Origin: Candidatus Loosdrechtia aerotolerans
Lineage (GTDB): Bacteria; Planctomycetota; Brocadiia; Brocadiales; Brocadiaceae
Direction of reading: 5' to 3'
Length of the DNA stretch: 60,224 nt
NCBI GenBank assembly: GCA_021646405.1
Contig: SOER01000004.1
Location: forward strand, 91,163-151,386
Position 1 is the stretch's first letter; each line of letters starts with the position of its first letter. The position numbers and the translations under genes are program-made. The notes under the pieces were generated by a model. The model was not told the DNA's origin, searched no databases, and worked only from the letters and a program-made list of their open reading frames with translations. Shown one piece after another: positions 52,382-60,224 of this stretch.

Positions 52382-55069
52382 CTAAATCTTCTCTACTTTT
52401 ACGGCACACACCTTATACTCCGGGGTGAGCGCCAATAAGTCTTCTCCGGGACCCGTCAGGACATTCGTTGGGGTTTCCGGGAAGTGGAAGGACAGGAATA
52501 CACTTCCGGGTCTGGATTTTGTCGTGACATGTGCCTTCACTTCCAAAGAACCGCGTCTTGATCTTACCCTCACGGTATTCCCTGTTTTTATGCCCAATCT
52601 TTCAGCCTCACTGGGATGGATTTCGACGAATTCCTCCGAACTGATCGACCGGATTTCTGGGTTTCGTAATGACATGGAGCCGTTGTTGTAATGGTAAAGG
52701 CGGCGACCTGTGGTTAAATACAAAGGATAGTCGCTATCGGGCAGTTCCTCCGAAGGGGTGTACAGAAGGTCATTCAATTTCCCTTTTCCTCTGGTGAATG
52801 TGTCTTTATGCAAAATGGGTGTGCCAGGATGTTTCTTGTCCCAAACAGGCCATACCAATCCGTCTCCCTCGATTCGTTTAAAATCGATTCCTGCAAACTC
52901 CGGGGTAAGGCTGGCAAGTTCATCCATAATTTCGCCCGGATGATTATAATGCATGGGATATCCCATAGCGCTGGCAATCAGGCATATAATCTCCCAATCG
53001 TGTTTTGTTCCCTCAGGCAAAGGAATAGCCTGATTGAGCCGTTTGACCCTTCTTTCTGCGTTTGTAAAGGTGCCGTCCTTCTCAAAGAAACAGCCGGCAG
53101 GGAGTACTACATGGGCCAGTTTGGCGGTCTCTGTCATAAAAATTTCTTGTACCACAAGGAGATCAAGCTTCTTCATGGCTGACTTCACATGATTTATATT
53201 TGCCTGTGTCGCAGCGGGGTCGTATCCAATGATATACATCGCTTTTAGTTTTCCTGCCAGGGCTTCCCGGTACATCTGAGGTTCCTTGAGTCCTGGTTTT
53301 GCAGGAAGCTGGCGACCCCATGCATCTGAGAATTTCTTATTTGCAACAGGATCGTCTACCTTCTGATAACAGGTGTAGACGTCTGGCAATGCCCCCATGT
53401 CGCACGAACCCTGGACATTATTCTGTCCACGAAGCGGATTGATTCCGGTATTTGGTCTTCCTACGTTGCCCGTAATTAAAGCCAAATTGGCCAGTGACAT
53501 GACACCATGCGAGCCGGCCTTATGTTCGGTCATCCCCAATCCGTAGACAATCATGCCCTTCCTTGTGCCTGCATAGATTCTGGCGGCCTTGATAATATCT
53601 TCTTTTGGCACCCCGGTAATTTCCTCTACCCTTTCAGGTGTATATTGGGCTACCACTTGCCGCAACATGTCTATGTTCTCTGTCCTTTGCTGGATAAATT
53701 CCCTGTTTTCCAGGCCTTCTTTTAAAATGACATGCAGCAGACCGTTGATAAGGGCTACGTTGGTGCCCGGTTTTAAACGGAGCCACACGGTTGCGTACTG
53801 GACGAGTTCTATCTCACGCGGATCAATTACGATGAGCCTGGCCCCGTTCTGCCGTACCGCTTTTTTGATCTTTAAAGCTGCTACAGGATGGGCCTCGGTG
53901 GTGTTGGAACCGCTGACAATAAGGACTTCTGCACCCTCAATATCAGCCAGGGAATTAGTAGCTGCTCCACTTCCTAACGCAGCCCTGAGTCCTGTTACTG
54001 AGGGGGCATGACACACACGGGCACAGTTATCCATGTTGTTGGTTCCCATTACGGCACGAGCAAATTTTTGAGCCAGATAATTTTCTTCGTTCGTGCCTCG
54101 GGAGGAACTGAGGCATCCCAATGCGTCCGGACCATATTTTTGTTTGATCTCCACTAACTTCCTGGCTACAAGGCTAATTGCATCATCCCAGTCCGCCTCC
54201 CGAAATGGCTGGTCAATACGATCCCGGATCAAAGGGGACTTTAAACGGTCCGGGCTCTTGTAAAACTCGAATCCATATCGCCCCTTGACACAGAGACTGC
54301 CATAATTTGGGGCATCATGGGTATCGGCTGTTACCTGCAGAACTTCTCTATTTTTTACATGAAGCACAAGGCTACATCCCACACCGCAGTAACAACAGAC
54401 AGTCCTTACCTTCCTGGTTTCCCATGGCCGTCCCTTTTTTATGGCTGGTTTGTCCATAAGGGCACCCACAGGACATACGGAAACGCAGTGTCCGCAAAAT
54501 ACACAGCCAGCATCTTTTAAGGGTTTTTCAAAGGCCGTTGCGATTGAGGTTTGCATCCCGCGGTTTGAAAATGCCCAGATGTGCTGGTTTTGAACCTCAT
54601 CACAGATCCTGACACACTTTCCGCAGAGGATGCATTTATTCATATCCCGATAGATTCCGGGATTTGAATCGTCTGGTGTTGGGGGCGGATTCTGTTCTCC
54701 AAACCGTGATGTCTTCACATCGTATTCATACATGAGTTTTTGAAGCTGGCATTCTCCTGTTTTATCGCATGTCAGACAGTCGTTGGGATGGTGAGACCAG
54801 ATAAGTTCCAGGTTGAGTTTTCGTGCACGAGTTACTGATTCGCTCCGGGTAGAGACCTTCATACCTTCTGACACAGGGGTTGCACAGGAAGCGACCAGGG
54901 ATCGTGCACCCTCTACCTCTACCACACACATCCGGCAGGCTCCGGAAGGGGCCAGACGCGGGTCGTGGCACAAGGTGGGAATATGAATCCCCACTTTTTG
55001 TGCTGCCTGCAAAATCGTTTGAGAAGATTCAGCCTCCACTTTTTTCCCATCTATTAATAAAGATACCAT
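52382..55069 (-). CDS. fdhA: Formate dehydrogenase alpha subunit (molybdopterin type)
   Basis: The protein has 895 residues. From the start: a [2Fe-2S] domain (PTLCHDPRL, CRMC, SCATPV), the His-Cys cluster site HPNDCLTCDKTGECQLQ, two [4Fe-4S] sites (CILCGKCVRIC and CVFCGHCVSVC), then the Mo/W-bis-MGD region with CCYCGVGC and LCVKGRYG. The catalytic residue is Cys in NCARVCHAPSV, where selenocysteine occurs in relatives. C-terminal GRRLYHYNNGSMS binds the cofactor. It oxidises formate or reduces CO2 in the cytoplasm; there is no Tat signal. GAGGA lies just before ATG 55069, while longer starts run into a REP-like tail. No partner fdhB is seen. Confidence 0.93.
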   Translation of the reverse strand: MVSLLIDGKKVEAESSQTILQAAQKVGIHIPTLCHDPRLAPSGACRMCVVEVEGARSLVASCATPVSEGMKVSTRSESVTRARKLNLELIWSHHPNDCLTCDKTGECQLQKLMYEYDVKTSRFGEQNPPPTPDDSNPGIYRDMNKCILCGKCVRICDEVQNQHIWAFSNRGMQTSIATAFEKPLKDAGCVFCGHCVSVCPVGALMDKPAIKKGRPWETRKVRTVCCYCGVGCSLVLHVKNREVLQVTADTHDAPNYGSLCVKGRYGFEFYKSPDRLKSPLIRDRIDQPFREADWDDAISLVARKLVEIKQKYGPDALGCLSSSRGTNEENYLAQKFARAVMGTNNMDNCARVCHAPSVTGLRAALGSGAATNSLADIEGAEVLIVSGSNTTEAHPVAALKIKKAVRQNGARLIVIDPREIELVQYATVWLRLKPGTNVALINGLLHVILKEGLENREFIQQRTENIDMLRQVVAQYTPERVEEITGVPKEDIIKAARIYAGTRKGMIVYGLGMTEHKAGSHGVMSLANLALITGNVGRPNTGINPLRGQNNVQGSCDMGALPDVYTCYQKVDDPVANKKFSDAWGRQLPAKPGLKEPQMYREALAGKLKAMYIIGYDPAATQANINHVKSAMKKLDLLVVQEIFMTETAKLAHVVLPAGCFFEKDGTFTNAERRVKRLNQAIPLPEGTKHDWEIICLIASAMGYPMHYNHPGEIMDELASLTPEFAGIDFKRIEGDGLVWPVWDKKHPGTPILHKDTFTRGKGKLNDLLYTPSEELPDSDYPLYLTTGRRLYHYNNGSMSLRNPEIRSISSEEFVEIHPSEAERLGIKTGNTVRVRSRRGSLEVKAHVTTKSRPGSVFLSFHFPETPTNVLTGPGEDLLALTPEYKVCAVKVEKI

Positions 55070-55084
55070 GATTGCATCCTCCAT

Positions 55085-55851
55085 TAAAAAACCTTTAATT
55101 AGGCCTTCGGCTACTTTTAAATACAAATTTTTACGACAGTGGGCCACCCCCCTTCACCCCCGCCAGCGGGGGACAATTGGTTGTCCCCCTCAGTGAGGGG
55201 GATTAAGGGGGAGGAAATTTTTGTTTGAAATTCCTTAGCGTTAAATTAGATTTGGTTTTGCGATGCAAAACCAAACGGCTTTTATTTCATGTATAAAATT
55301 TTACCCACCCCTCAATCCCCTCCCAGGAAGGGACTTTTAAAAATCCCCTCTCGAGAGGGGACTAAGGGGTGTGTTGCCATCTTTTTAGAGGGAAATAACT
55401 ACAGCGCTCCCCTTCATCGTTCGACTGAGCTTACGCCAAAGAATCGAGAAGAAGTCTGTGTATATCTGCGGGAATCTGCGTCCCCATGAAAACAGATTGT
55501 CCAATTAACTATTGGACGAAGTGACGGTATCTTTTCCTGGTAAGATGAAGCTGAGATGGATGGGGGATAAGAATTCTTGCCGGATGATATAAGTACAGAG
55601 CAAGGTAGGGGTGCCCCTTGCATTTTTCGGGAATGTACTACAGGTAATCCTTTAAGAGTCTATACCTTGTCCACTTAACCTGGAAATGGCACCGCCACTT
55701 CAGTAAGTGCACTCACCCGTATTTAAATGATGTGCAGTTTTTCCAGATCATAGGTTAGACCCAAAAAAAGATGACAATATAAATTAAACTACCACCATAA
55801 TAGTTTGAATTCTAAATTCAAATTATACAAGCGAGCCGATATTTTGCAATA
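55085..55851. other. Intergenic region with palindromic repeats
   Basis: No gene is seen. A REP-type tail without hairpin (AATTAGGCCTTCGGCTACTTT) lies at about 55097-55118 in front of fdhA. CCCCC/GGGGG palindromic segments lie at about 55146-55213 and 55304-55371. A perfect 11-bp hairpin TTTGGTTTTGC/GCAAAACCAAA lies at 55251-55275, followed by CGGCTTTTATTT, and may be a plus-strand terminator. Confidence 0.55.
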
Positions 55852-56500
55852 TCAAAAAGTTACGATATCCTGTATCTTTTCCAAAGACTCCCATCGTTGA
55901 TAGGCTTCTGCCAATTCACGTTCCAGGGACGATACCCTGGCTTTGATATTCGTGATCTCCTCTTTCCCCTTTTGAAAAAACATGGGGTTACTCATGGTTT
56001 GATACAGTTGTTGTTGTTCTGCTTCCTGCTTCCAGGACTTCAATACGCTGTGGCAAGGCTTCCAGTTCGCGCTGTTCCTTAAAGGTAAGCTTGCGGGGCC
56101 GTTCGCACTGCCTGCGCACCGGTTCTGTCTTCGCCGAAATTTTCTCCGGAACGTCTTTCTTTTTTCGTTCGTTCTGGCGCTGCCAATCGTCATACCCGTC
56201 AATATACTCACTGACCTTCCCTTCCCCTTCAAACACAAAGGTACTGGTTACTACATTATTGAGGAAGGTTCGATCATGGCTGACGAGGAGAAGAGTACCC
56301 TTATAGTCTAAAAGCAATTCTTCCAAAAGCTCCAGGGTCTCCAAGTCCAGATCGTTCGTGGGTTCATCCATCACGAGGACATTTGACGGTCTGGCAAATA
56401 GCCGTGCCAGCAGGAGACGATTGCGTTCCCCACCAGAGAGGGCATTCACTGGGACGCGTACACGATCGGGGGAAAACAGAAAATCCTGCAAATAACTGAT
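55852..56500 (-). pseudogene. uup: Uup-type ABC-F ATPase, truncated and frameshifted
   Basis: On the minus strand a frame opens near 56500 without a start and reads YLQDFLFSPDRVRVPVNALSGGERNRLLLARL, the ABC signature region (in short LSGGERNRLLLARL), then VLVMDEPTNDLD (Walker B) and LLLVSHDRTFLNNV. It then has the linker to the C-terminal coiled coil. Near 56000 the frame shifts: the coiled-coil end (SLERELAEAYQRWESLEKI) continues in another frame to 55852. The first ABC domain and the Walker A of the second are missing. Uup acts on DNA or ribosome-linked structures. This copy cannot be functional. Confidence 0.8.
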
Positions 56501-56596
56501 AATTGGGTAAATTTAATCATCTTATTATACAAGATGGGCGCTCTTATTTTGTAATTTAATCCCTCTTTCCTCTCTCTTTTTTTGCCTTTTCCCGGT

Positions 56597-56721
56597 AAAA
56601 TAGCCTTTTGTTGTCATTTATCCTGGTAATTTACTGGCGCTTTTTACAAATTCTTACACCCCCTGTTGACTAGCTCCTCCTTTATTTATCAGGGGCTTTT
56701 AGTTTATGCGTAGACTCTATA
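56597..56721. repeat. 125-bp direct repeat, copy 2
   Basis: Matches 52060-52184 with one C/T difference. It lies about 100 bases beyond the truncated end of uup. The two copies bracket a 4.4-kb segment holding fdhA and the uup remnant. Confidence 0.85.
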
Positions 56722-57344
56722 GTATATAGCGGATGGCATGATAGCAATTTGATTTATCCAAGTCAATTATTATCTGCTTAATTATTATTGATCTATCTTT
56801 GTGTTGGTTTCGTTTGTTCTACTTTTCTTTTGGTGAATATAGTAGGGAGATTTATCTGTTCTTTCCTGTTTTACTTCAAGATATCATCGGTATCATACCT
56901 GAATAAGCATACCTAAATAAGCGTCAGCAAGTAAAAAAGATTGAAGTGTATAAAAGAAAGTGGTAATATGCCTCAAATAATTACGTAATTTGTCTGTCGA
57001 TACTTTAGGAATGGGCAAGTCTTAAATAAAAGAGGAGAGGCAAAAAACATGGAATTAAAACAACGTGATTATGATTTTGTGAAAGTTTTATAAAAATTAG
57101 ATGTACACGAAAACAAAGAAGGTCACGGTGTCCGAAGCCCGGTTGATGGGTTGTAGGTCGGATTATACAGTTTGTATAATTCAGAACTGGCAGAAGGACA
57201 AAAGTATTAGTAACCATTGGCATGAAAGACGTTAAAGAAAATCGTGAGAAGATTAGAGAACTTCTTATACAGAAAAGGATAGTTTGTGTTTCCCATTTTA
57301 TACAGATTATATAATCATAGTTATACTGAAAAGGGCTAGCCGCT
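56722..57344. other. Gene-poor stretch
   Basis: I see no intact gene. GAGGAGAGGCAAAAAAC precedes an ATG at about 57050, but the frame stops after about 14 codons, and the following sequence (several in-frame stops up to about 57280) looks like a decayed gene that I cannot identify. GTTATAC at 57320-57326 could be an integron-type core site (see 57969-58050). Confidence 0.45.
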
Positions 57345-57974
57345 GTGAGCGATAAGTATCTCTGGCGCTACACGGACCTGCCAGCCCTCATCTACCTCTT
57401 AAACGAGCACAAGCTTACGTTTCTCGACCCGTTGTGGAATTGGGATGACGGCAACGATACTTACTACCTCTCTTTGTATCGTAAGAAGAAGCGCTTGAAA
57501 TCTCTCTTGGTAGTCTGTTTTACGCAGGCTAAAGAGACATACCACCATTGGCGTGTGTTTGCGCCGGGTTCGGGAGGGGTCTGCATCAAATTCATCCGCA
57601 CGAAGTTACTCAAGGCCGTCAAAAAACAGTCCGGGATCCGATTAGAACCTGTCAAGTACCTGAAGGTGTCGGAGCTTCGAGATCTGAAGCTGAAGGTACA
57701 CGATCTCCCATTTCGCAAGCGATATGGGTATGAGCAAGAAAACGAGTTTCGAATGATTTACGAAAACGAATCAGAGTTAGTACCGAAACTCGATATCGAT
57801 ATTTCGTTGTCTTCGATCGAACGAGTCATCTTGAGTCCCTGGATTCACCCGGATTTGTCAGATCATGTTAATGAAACAATCCGATCGATCCGTGGCTGCT
57901 CGAAACTAAGCATCGTCCGGTCCACCTTGATTGGCAATAAGGAATGGAAGAGACTTGGTAAGGACGCAGTATAA
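57345..57974 (+). CDS. DUF2971-family protein
   Basis: The protein has 209 residues and starts with GTG: LWRYTDLPALIYLLNEHKLTF, then FTQAKETYHHWRVFAPGSGGVCIKF and RYGYEQENEFRMIYEN, the DUF2971 pattern (short start, GVCIxF strand, E-x-E-FR). The family is of unknown biochemical function and is common in mobile islands and integron cassettes. Base composition is somewhat richer in GC than the flanking stretch. An attC-like palindrome begins at its stop codon. Confidence 0.8.
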   Translation: MSDKYLWRYTDLPALIYLLNEHKLTFLDPLWNWDDGNDTYYLSLYRKKKRLKSLLVVCFTQAKETYHHWRVFAPGSGGVCIKFIRTKLLKAVKKQSGIRLEPVKYLKVSELRDLKLKVHDLPFRKRYGYEQENEFRMIYENESELVPKLDIDISLSSIERVILSPWIHPDLSDHVNETIRSIRGCSKLSIVRSTLIGNKEWKRLGKDAV

Positions 57975-58050
57975 AAAGCTGTTTCACCTGACGCCGGACT
58001 TCGTTTCCTTCGGTCGCTCGGTCTGCCGCAGGTGAACACCAGCGTTATGC
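57969..58050. repeat. attC-like imperfect palindrome
   Basis: This begins GTATAA at the stop codon of the DUF2971 gene and ends with GTTATGC. The inner parts TTCACCTG and CAGGTGAA pair, as do CGAAG/CTTCG-like segments toward the centre. Integron attC sites have this layout: a palindrome just after the cassette gene that ends in GTTRRRY. The 5' core site is degenerate, so this is tentative. Confidence 0.4.
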
Positions 58051-58140
58051 TCCTTACTCAAATCAGCGACAATTGAATTGACAAATTAGACAATTTATTG
58101 ATTAACTGATGATATTTTCACAGATCTCGAAAGAGTTGCT

Positions 58141-59412
58141 ATGGTAGGCTTAAAAACAACTTCTGTACGCATATCCAACTACAAGTGTTTTGGTTCAAAT
58201 GAACATGGCTATGACAGTATACTACCCGTAAATTTAATCATTGGCAGAAATAATACTGGAAAGTCTACCCTACTCGATTTGATTGATTATGTAACCGCAC
58301 CAAAGGACTTGGGATACTTAGGGCATAATGGGAAGCCTCCGCAAATTTCATTATCCCATATACTTAGCGAAGATGATCTGCGTAAAGTTTTTGACGAAAA
58401 TAGTCACGGTGGTCCTATAGCTGGCAATCACTGGAAATTTGGGCACAAATGGATAGGCAAATCTATTACTTGGAAAATCAGACCGAAAGGTTTCGAGTTC
58501 ATCAACATAAACCCACCCTTTGGAAATAGCAACTTCAGAGATTATGAGAGCAGATTGGCTGAGGCAATGGGAAATCCCTTTTCCTATTCTGTTTTCAAAC
58601 GTCTATTCGCAGATCGAGATATTACACCAGAAATAGACTCAGACGAGCTGCAAATCCAATCAAACGGACAGGGAGTTACGAATGCGATTCAAAACTTTAT
58701 CAATAGAGCTTCTCTTTCCAGTGCTCTTGTAGAAGATACATTCTTAAAAGATTTGAACTTTATTTTCGAGCCTGATGGTCGCTTTACTGATATTGTCACG
58801 CAGAAACTGGGAGATGGTCGCTGGGAGATATATCTCGAAGAAACAGAAAAAGGCCGAGTTCCACTGTCGCACACAGGCAGCGGGTTAAAAACCATCATTC
58901 TTGTTTTAGCGTTTTTGCATCTAATTCCTTTTATTGAGAACAGGTCGTTGTCTAATTATCTTTTTGGTTTCGAAGAGCTCGAAAACAATTTACACCCAGC
59001 ACTTCAACGTCGTCTTCTTCTTTATTTGCGAAAAAAAGCTGTCAACCAGGACTGCATATTCTTTCTAACCACGCATTCCAATATAGCAATTGATCTATTC
59101 TCAAGCGATGACAAGGCACAGATACTCCATATCACACATAATGGTAAATACGCCTCTGCCAAACGTGTCACAACCTATGTCGAGAATAGAGGAATACTCG
59201 ATGACTTGGATGTTAGAGCCAGTGACCTTTTACAGGCAAATGGAATTATCTGGCTTGAGGGGCCCTCTGATAGATTATATTTCAATCGATGGATTGAGCT
59301 ATGGTCCGATGGCGAACTGAAAGAGGGATCTCATTATCAGTGTGTTTTTTATGGCGGCAGACTTCTAGTCCTGCTTCTATTTAATTTTTCAACATATGGT
59401 ATTTGCTTTTAA
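58141..59412 (+). CDS. OLD-family ATPase/TOPRIM protein, truncated by an IS630
   Basis: The protein has 423 residues in this frame, of which about the last 16 come from an insertion sequence. The ATPase part has VRISNYKCFG and Walker A GRNNTGKST (about residues 36-44), SHTGSGLKTIILVLAFLHL (signature region) and FGFEELENNLHPAL (Walker B), and TTHSNIAIDLF (H-loop). The TOPRIM part begins with IIWLEGPSDRLYFNRWIELW, with its conserved Glu, and is cut off after FYGGRLL near 59363. OLD-like proteins are nucleases that often defend against phage, as in Gabija GajA. The truncated protein lacks the catalytic end of TOPRIM. Confidence 0.85.
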   Translation: MVGLKTTSVRISNYKCFGSNEHGYDSILPVNLIIGRNNTGKSTLLDLIDYVTAPKDLGYLGHNGKPPQISLSHILSEDDLRKVFDENSHGGPIAGNHWKFGHKWIGKSITWKIRPKGFEFININPPFGNSNFRDYESRLAEAMGNPFSYSVFKRLFADRDITPEIDSDELQIQSNGQGVTNAIQNFINRASLSSALVEDTFLKDLNFIFEPDGRFTDIVTQKLGDGRWEIYLEETEKGRVPLSHTGSGLKTIILVLAFLHLIPFIENRSLSNYLFGFEELENNLHPALQRRLLLYLRKKAVNQDCIFFLTTHSNIAIDLFSSDDKAQILHITHNGKYASAKRVTTYVENRGILDDLDVRASDLLQANGIIWLEGPSDRLYFNRWIELWSDGELKEGSHYQCVFYGGRLLVLLLFNFSTYGICF

Positions 59413-60166
59413 GTTTTTCACGAGCAGTGTCTTTTGTAAATTTCCAGCTTACCGTTGTCCCTTTTTTATTACGATTTTCAACCCATGCAAGGACCTCTTT
59501 TTCCAGGGTTTCCCTCTTGGGGATACGTCGGGCGAGGCATTGCCGAGAAAGAGCCGAGAACTCTATTTCGGCCATATTAAGCCAACTACCCTTTTTAGGC
59601 GTATAGTGTACCTGAAACTTTTGAGCAAGGTCAAAAGCCTCTTCAGGAGGAAATACTTCATAAAAAGAACCAGGTGTATGGGTATTCAAATTGTCTTGAA
59701 CAAGACGAATATATTCAACCCCAGGATAATGTACCTGAATGAACTGTTTCATAAATTCGGCATAATCAGCCGCAGTACGCCTTGCTCTTACTTGAACATA
59801 ACGAAAGCCAGTATGGGGCTCGAAAGCAAGCAAAACACAACAGGTACCATTGCGCTCGTATTCATAATCTTCACGTTTAGGTTTTCCTGGTTTCATGGGT
59901 ATCGGAACAATACTATCACCAAGAAGCTGACACGGTCGTTCATCAAAACAGATCAGAGGACGCAAAGGATCATAGGGTTGAGCATACTGATGGAGAACAT
60001 CTTCCATATGCCAGATATAATCGCCAGTAATTTTCCCTATACACCATCGCTTTTTCAGCCATGGTTTCAGGTCGTTTTTTTTAAAGCCTTTCTTACACTT
60101 TCTAAACAAATGGATTCTACTACTTTTAACTCTACCAGTTTCTCTCCTAGTAACTCCAGTGTCCAT
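59381..60166 (-). CDS. IS630-family transposase, ORF B (catalytic part)
   Basis: The frame has 261 codons on the minus strand. It has LICFDERPCQLLGD (first Asp), YIRLVQDNLNTHTPGSFYE (second Asp), and GSWLNMAEIEFSAL (Glu), the DDE triad of IS630. The first 30 or so residues of this frame are not natural: in the -1 neighbouring frame the upstream sequence reads RWTLELLGEKLVEL, the normal transposase start, up to TGA near 60061. The frames meet at an A8 run (60075-60082 region, TTTAAAAAAAAC on the coding strand). The protein is therefore probably made by -1 frameshifting, and the true N-terminus is outside the window. Confidence 0.85.
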   Translation of the reverse strand: MDTGVTRRETGRVKSSRIHLFRKCKKGFKKNDLKPWLKKRWCIGKITGDYIWHMEDVLHQYAQPYDPLRPLICFDERPCQLLGDSIVPIPMKPGKPKREDYEYERNGTCCVLLAFEPHTGFRYVQVRARRTAADYAEFMKQFIQVHYPGVEYIRLVQDNLNTHTPGSFYEVFPPEEAFDLAQKFQVHYTPKKGSWLNMAEIEFSALSRQCLARRIPKRETLEKEVLAWVENRNKKGTTVSWKFTKDTAREKLKSKYHMLKN

Positions 60167-60224
60167 CGTGCAGCCCCCTGGGGAGGCTCTGAACAGGCTA
60201 TCATGGAAACGGCAGATTCCACTC
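60061..60224 (-). CDS. IS630-family transposase, ORF A end (DNA-binding part)
   Basis: On the minus strand the frame entering from the right edge reads PPQGAARWTLELLGEKLVEL and ends VRKALKKTT before TGA just after the A8 run. This is the end of the helix-turn-helix part. It must be joined to ORF B by frameshifting to make the full transposase. Its start lies beyond the window. Confidence 0.65.

Larger units (their letters stand above)
59365..60224 (-). mobile_element. Second IS630-family insertion sequence, incomplete at the window edge
   Basis: Its left end lies about 59365 (near TA in ACTTCTAGTCC), where the OLD gene loses homology. The transposase runs on the minus strand and continues past the right edge. 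It is not closely related to the IS630 at 11390: the transposase sequence differs, and this one is split over two frames. Confidence 0.75.

Noticed and set aside
55070-55147. Longer N-terminus for fdhA
   Set aside because: The extra codons overlap a REP-type tail; GAGGA stands before ATG 55069 and the [2Fe-2S] domain begins right there.

Overview
The window looks like an accessory, repeat-rich stretch of a Gram-negative-type chromosome of moderate to low GC. A type II secretion operon, a FadL-type outer-membrane protein, many dispersed REP-like hairpins with a RAYT transposase, a large type III-D CRISPR-Cas locus and a formate dehydrogenase would fit an anammox-type planctomycete (Brocadiales). 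That assignment is an inference from overall flavour; no rRNA or taxonomic marker is present.

Layout. (1) 1-5869: the end of a type II secretion operon in the order gspI(partial)-J-K-L-M-C-like-F. (2) 5870-8361: a DUF433/DUF5615 toxin-antitoxin pair with a shortened toxin, an IS630 remnant, an XRE regulator with a membrane segment, an unknown protein and a small four-CxxC zinc protein, with several copies of a purine-rich repeat. (3) 8610-12549: two overlapping dynamin-like GTPase genes; the second is cut off by a complete IS630 element whose terminal repeat supplies its stop codon. (4) 12581-26052: exported coiled-coil proteins, a possible nuclease, a 123-bp IS630-type MITE, a SUKH-domain protein, two large unknown proteins, a RAYT transposase with many REP hairpins (one inside the RAYT reading frame), a TumA/TumE-like toxin-antitoxin pair, and a methyltransferase fused to a YbaK-like aminoacyl-tRNA deacylase. 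(5) 26241-45426: the CRISPR region. It holds a Can2/Card1-like CARF nuclease, HD-less Cas10, Cas7-type RAMP, Csx10, a two-domain RAMP, Csx19, a broken MNT nucleotidyltransferase, two very large TIGR03986-type RAMPs and Csx3. A gap follows with HicAB and scattered CRISPR-repeat-like sequences, then an adaptation and processing module of stand-alone reverse transcriptase, Cas1, Cas2 and Cas6. I see no proper spacer array. (6) 45510-51882: a truncated LOTUS-like protein, an AraC-type response regulator, an Mrp-type ATPase with a long unknown N-terminal domain, and a frameshifted FadL. (7) 51970-56721: a 125-bp sequence present twice in direct orientation brackets fdhA and a broken uup; the first copy cuts off uppS. 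(8) 57345-60224: a DUF2971 gene with an attC-like palindrome, and an OLD-like ATPase interrupted by a second, different IS630 whose transposase appears to need a -1 frameshift on an A8 run.

How it works together. In the CRISPR block, Cas10 (GGDD present, no HD) probably makes cyclic oligoadenylate on target RNA binding. The CARF nuclease would respond to that signal and Csx3 would degrade it. The multi-RAMP backbone would hold crRNA made by Cas6, and RT-Cas1-Cas2 could acquire spacers, including from RNA if the RT is active; its catalytic FADD box reads FADN. The surroundings look like a defence and mobile-element island with many decaying genes: toxin-antitoxin systems, SUKH, dynamin GTPases, OLD and DUF2971. 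Parts of the REP/RAYT, IS630/MITE and 125-bp repeat families coincide with the breakpoints.
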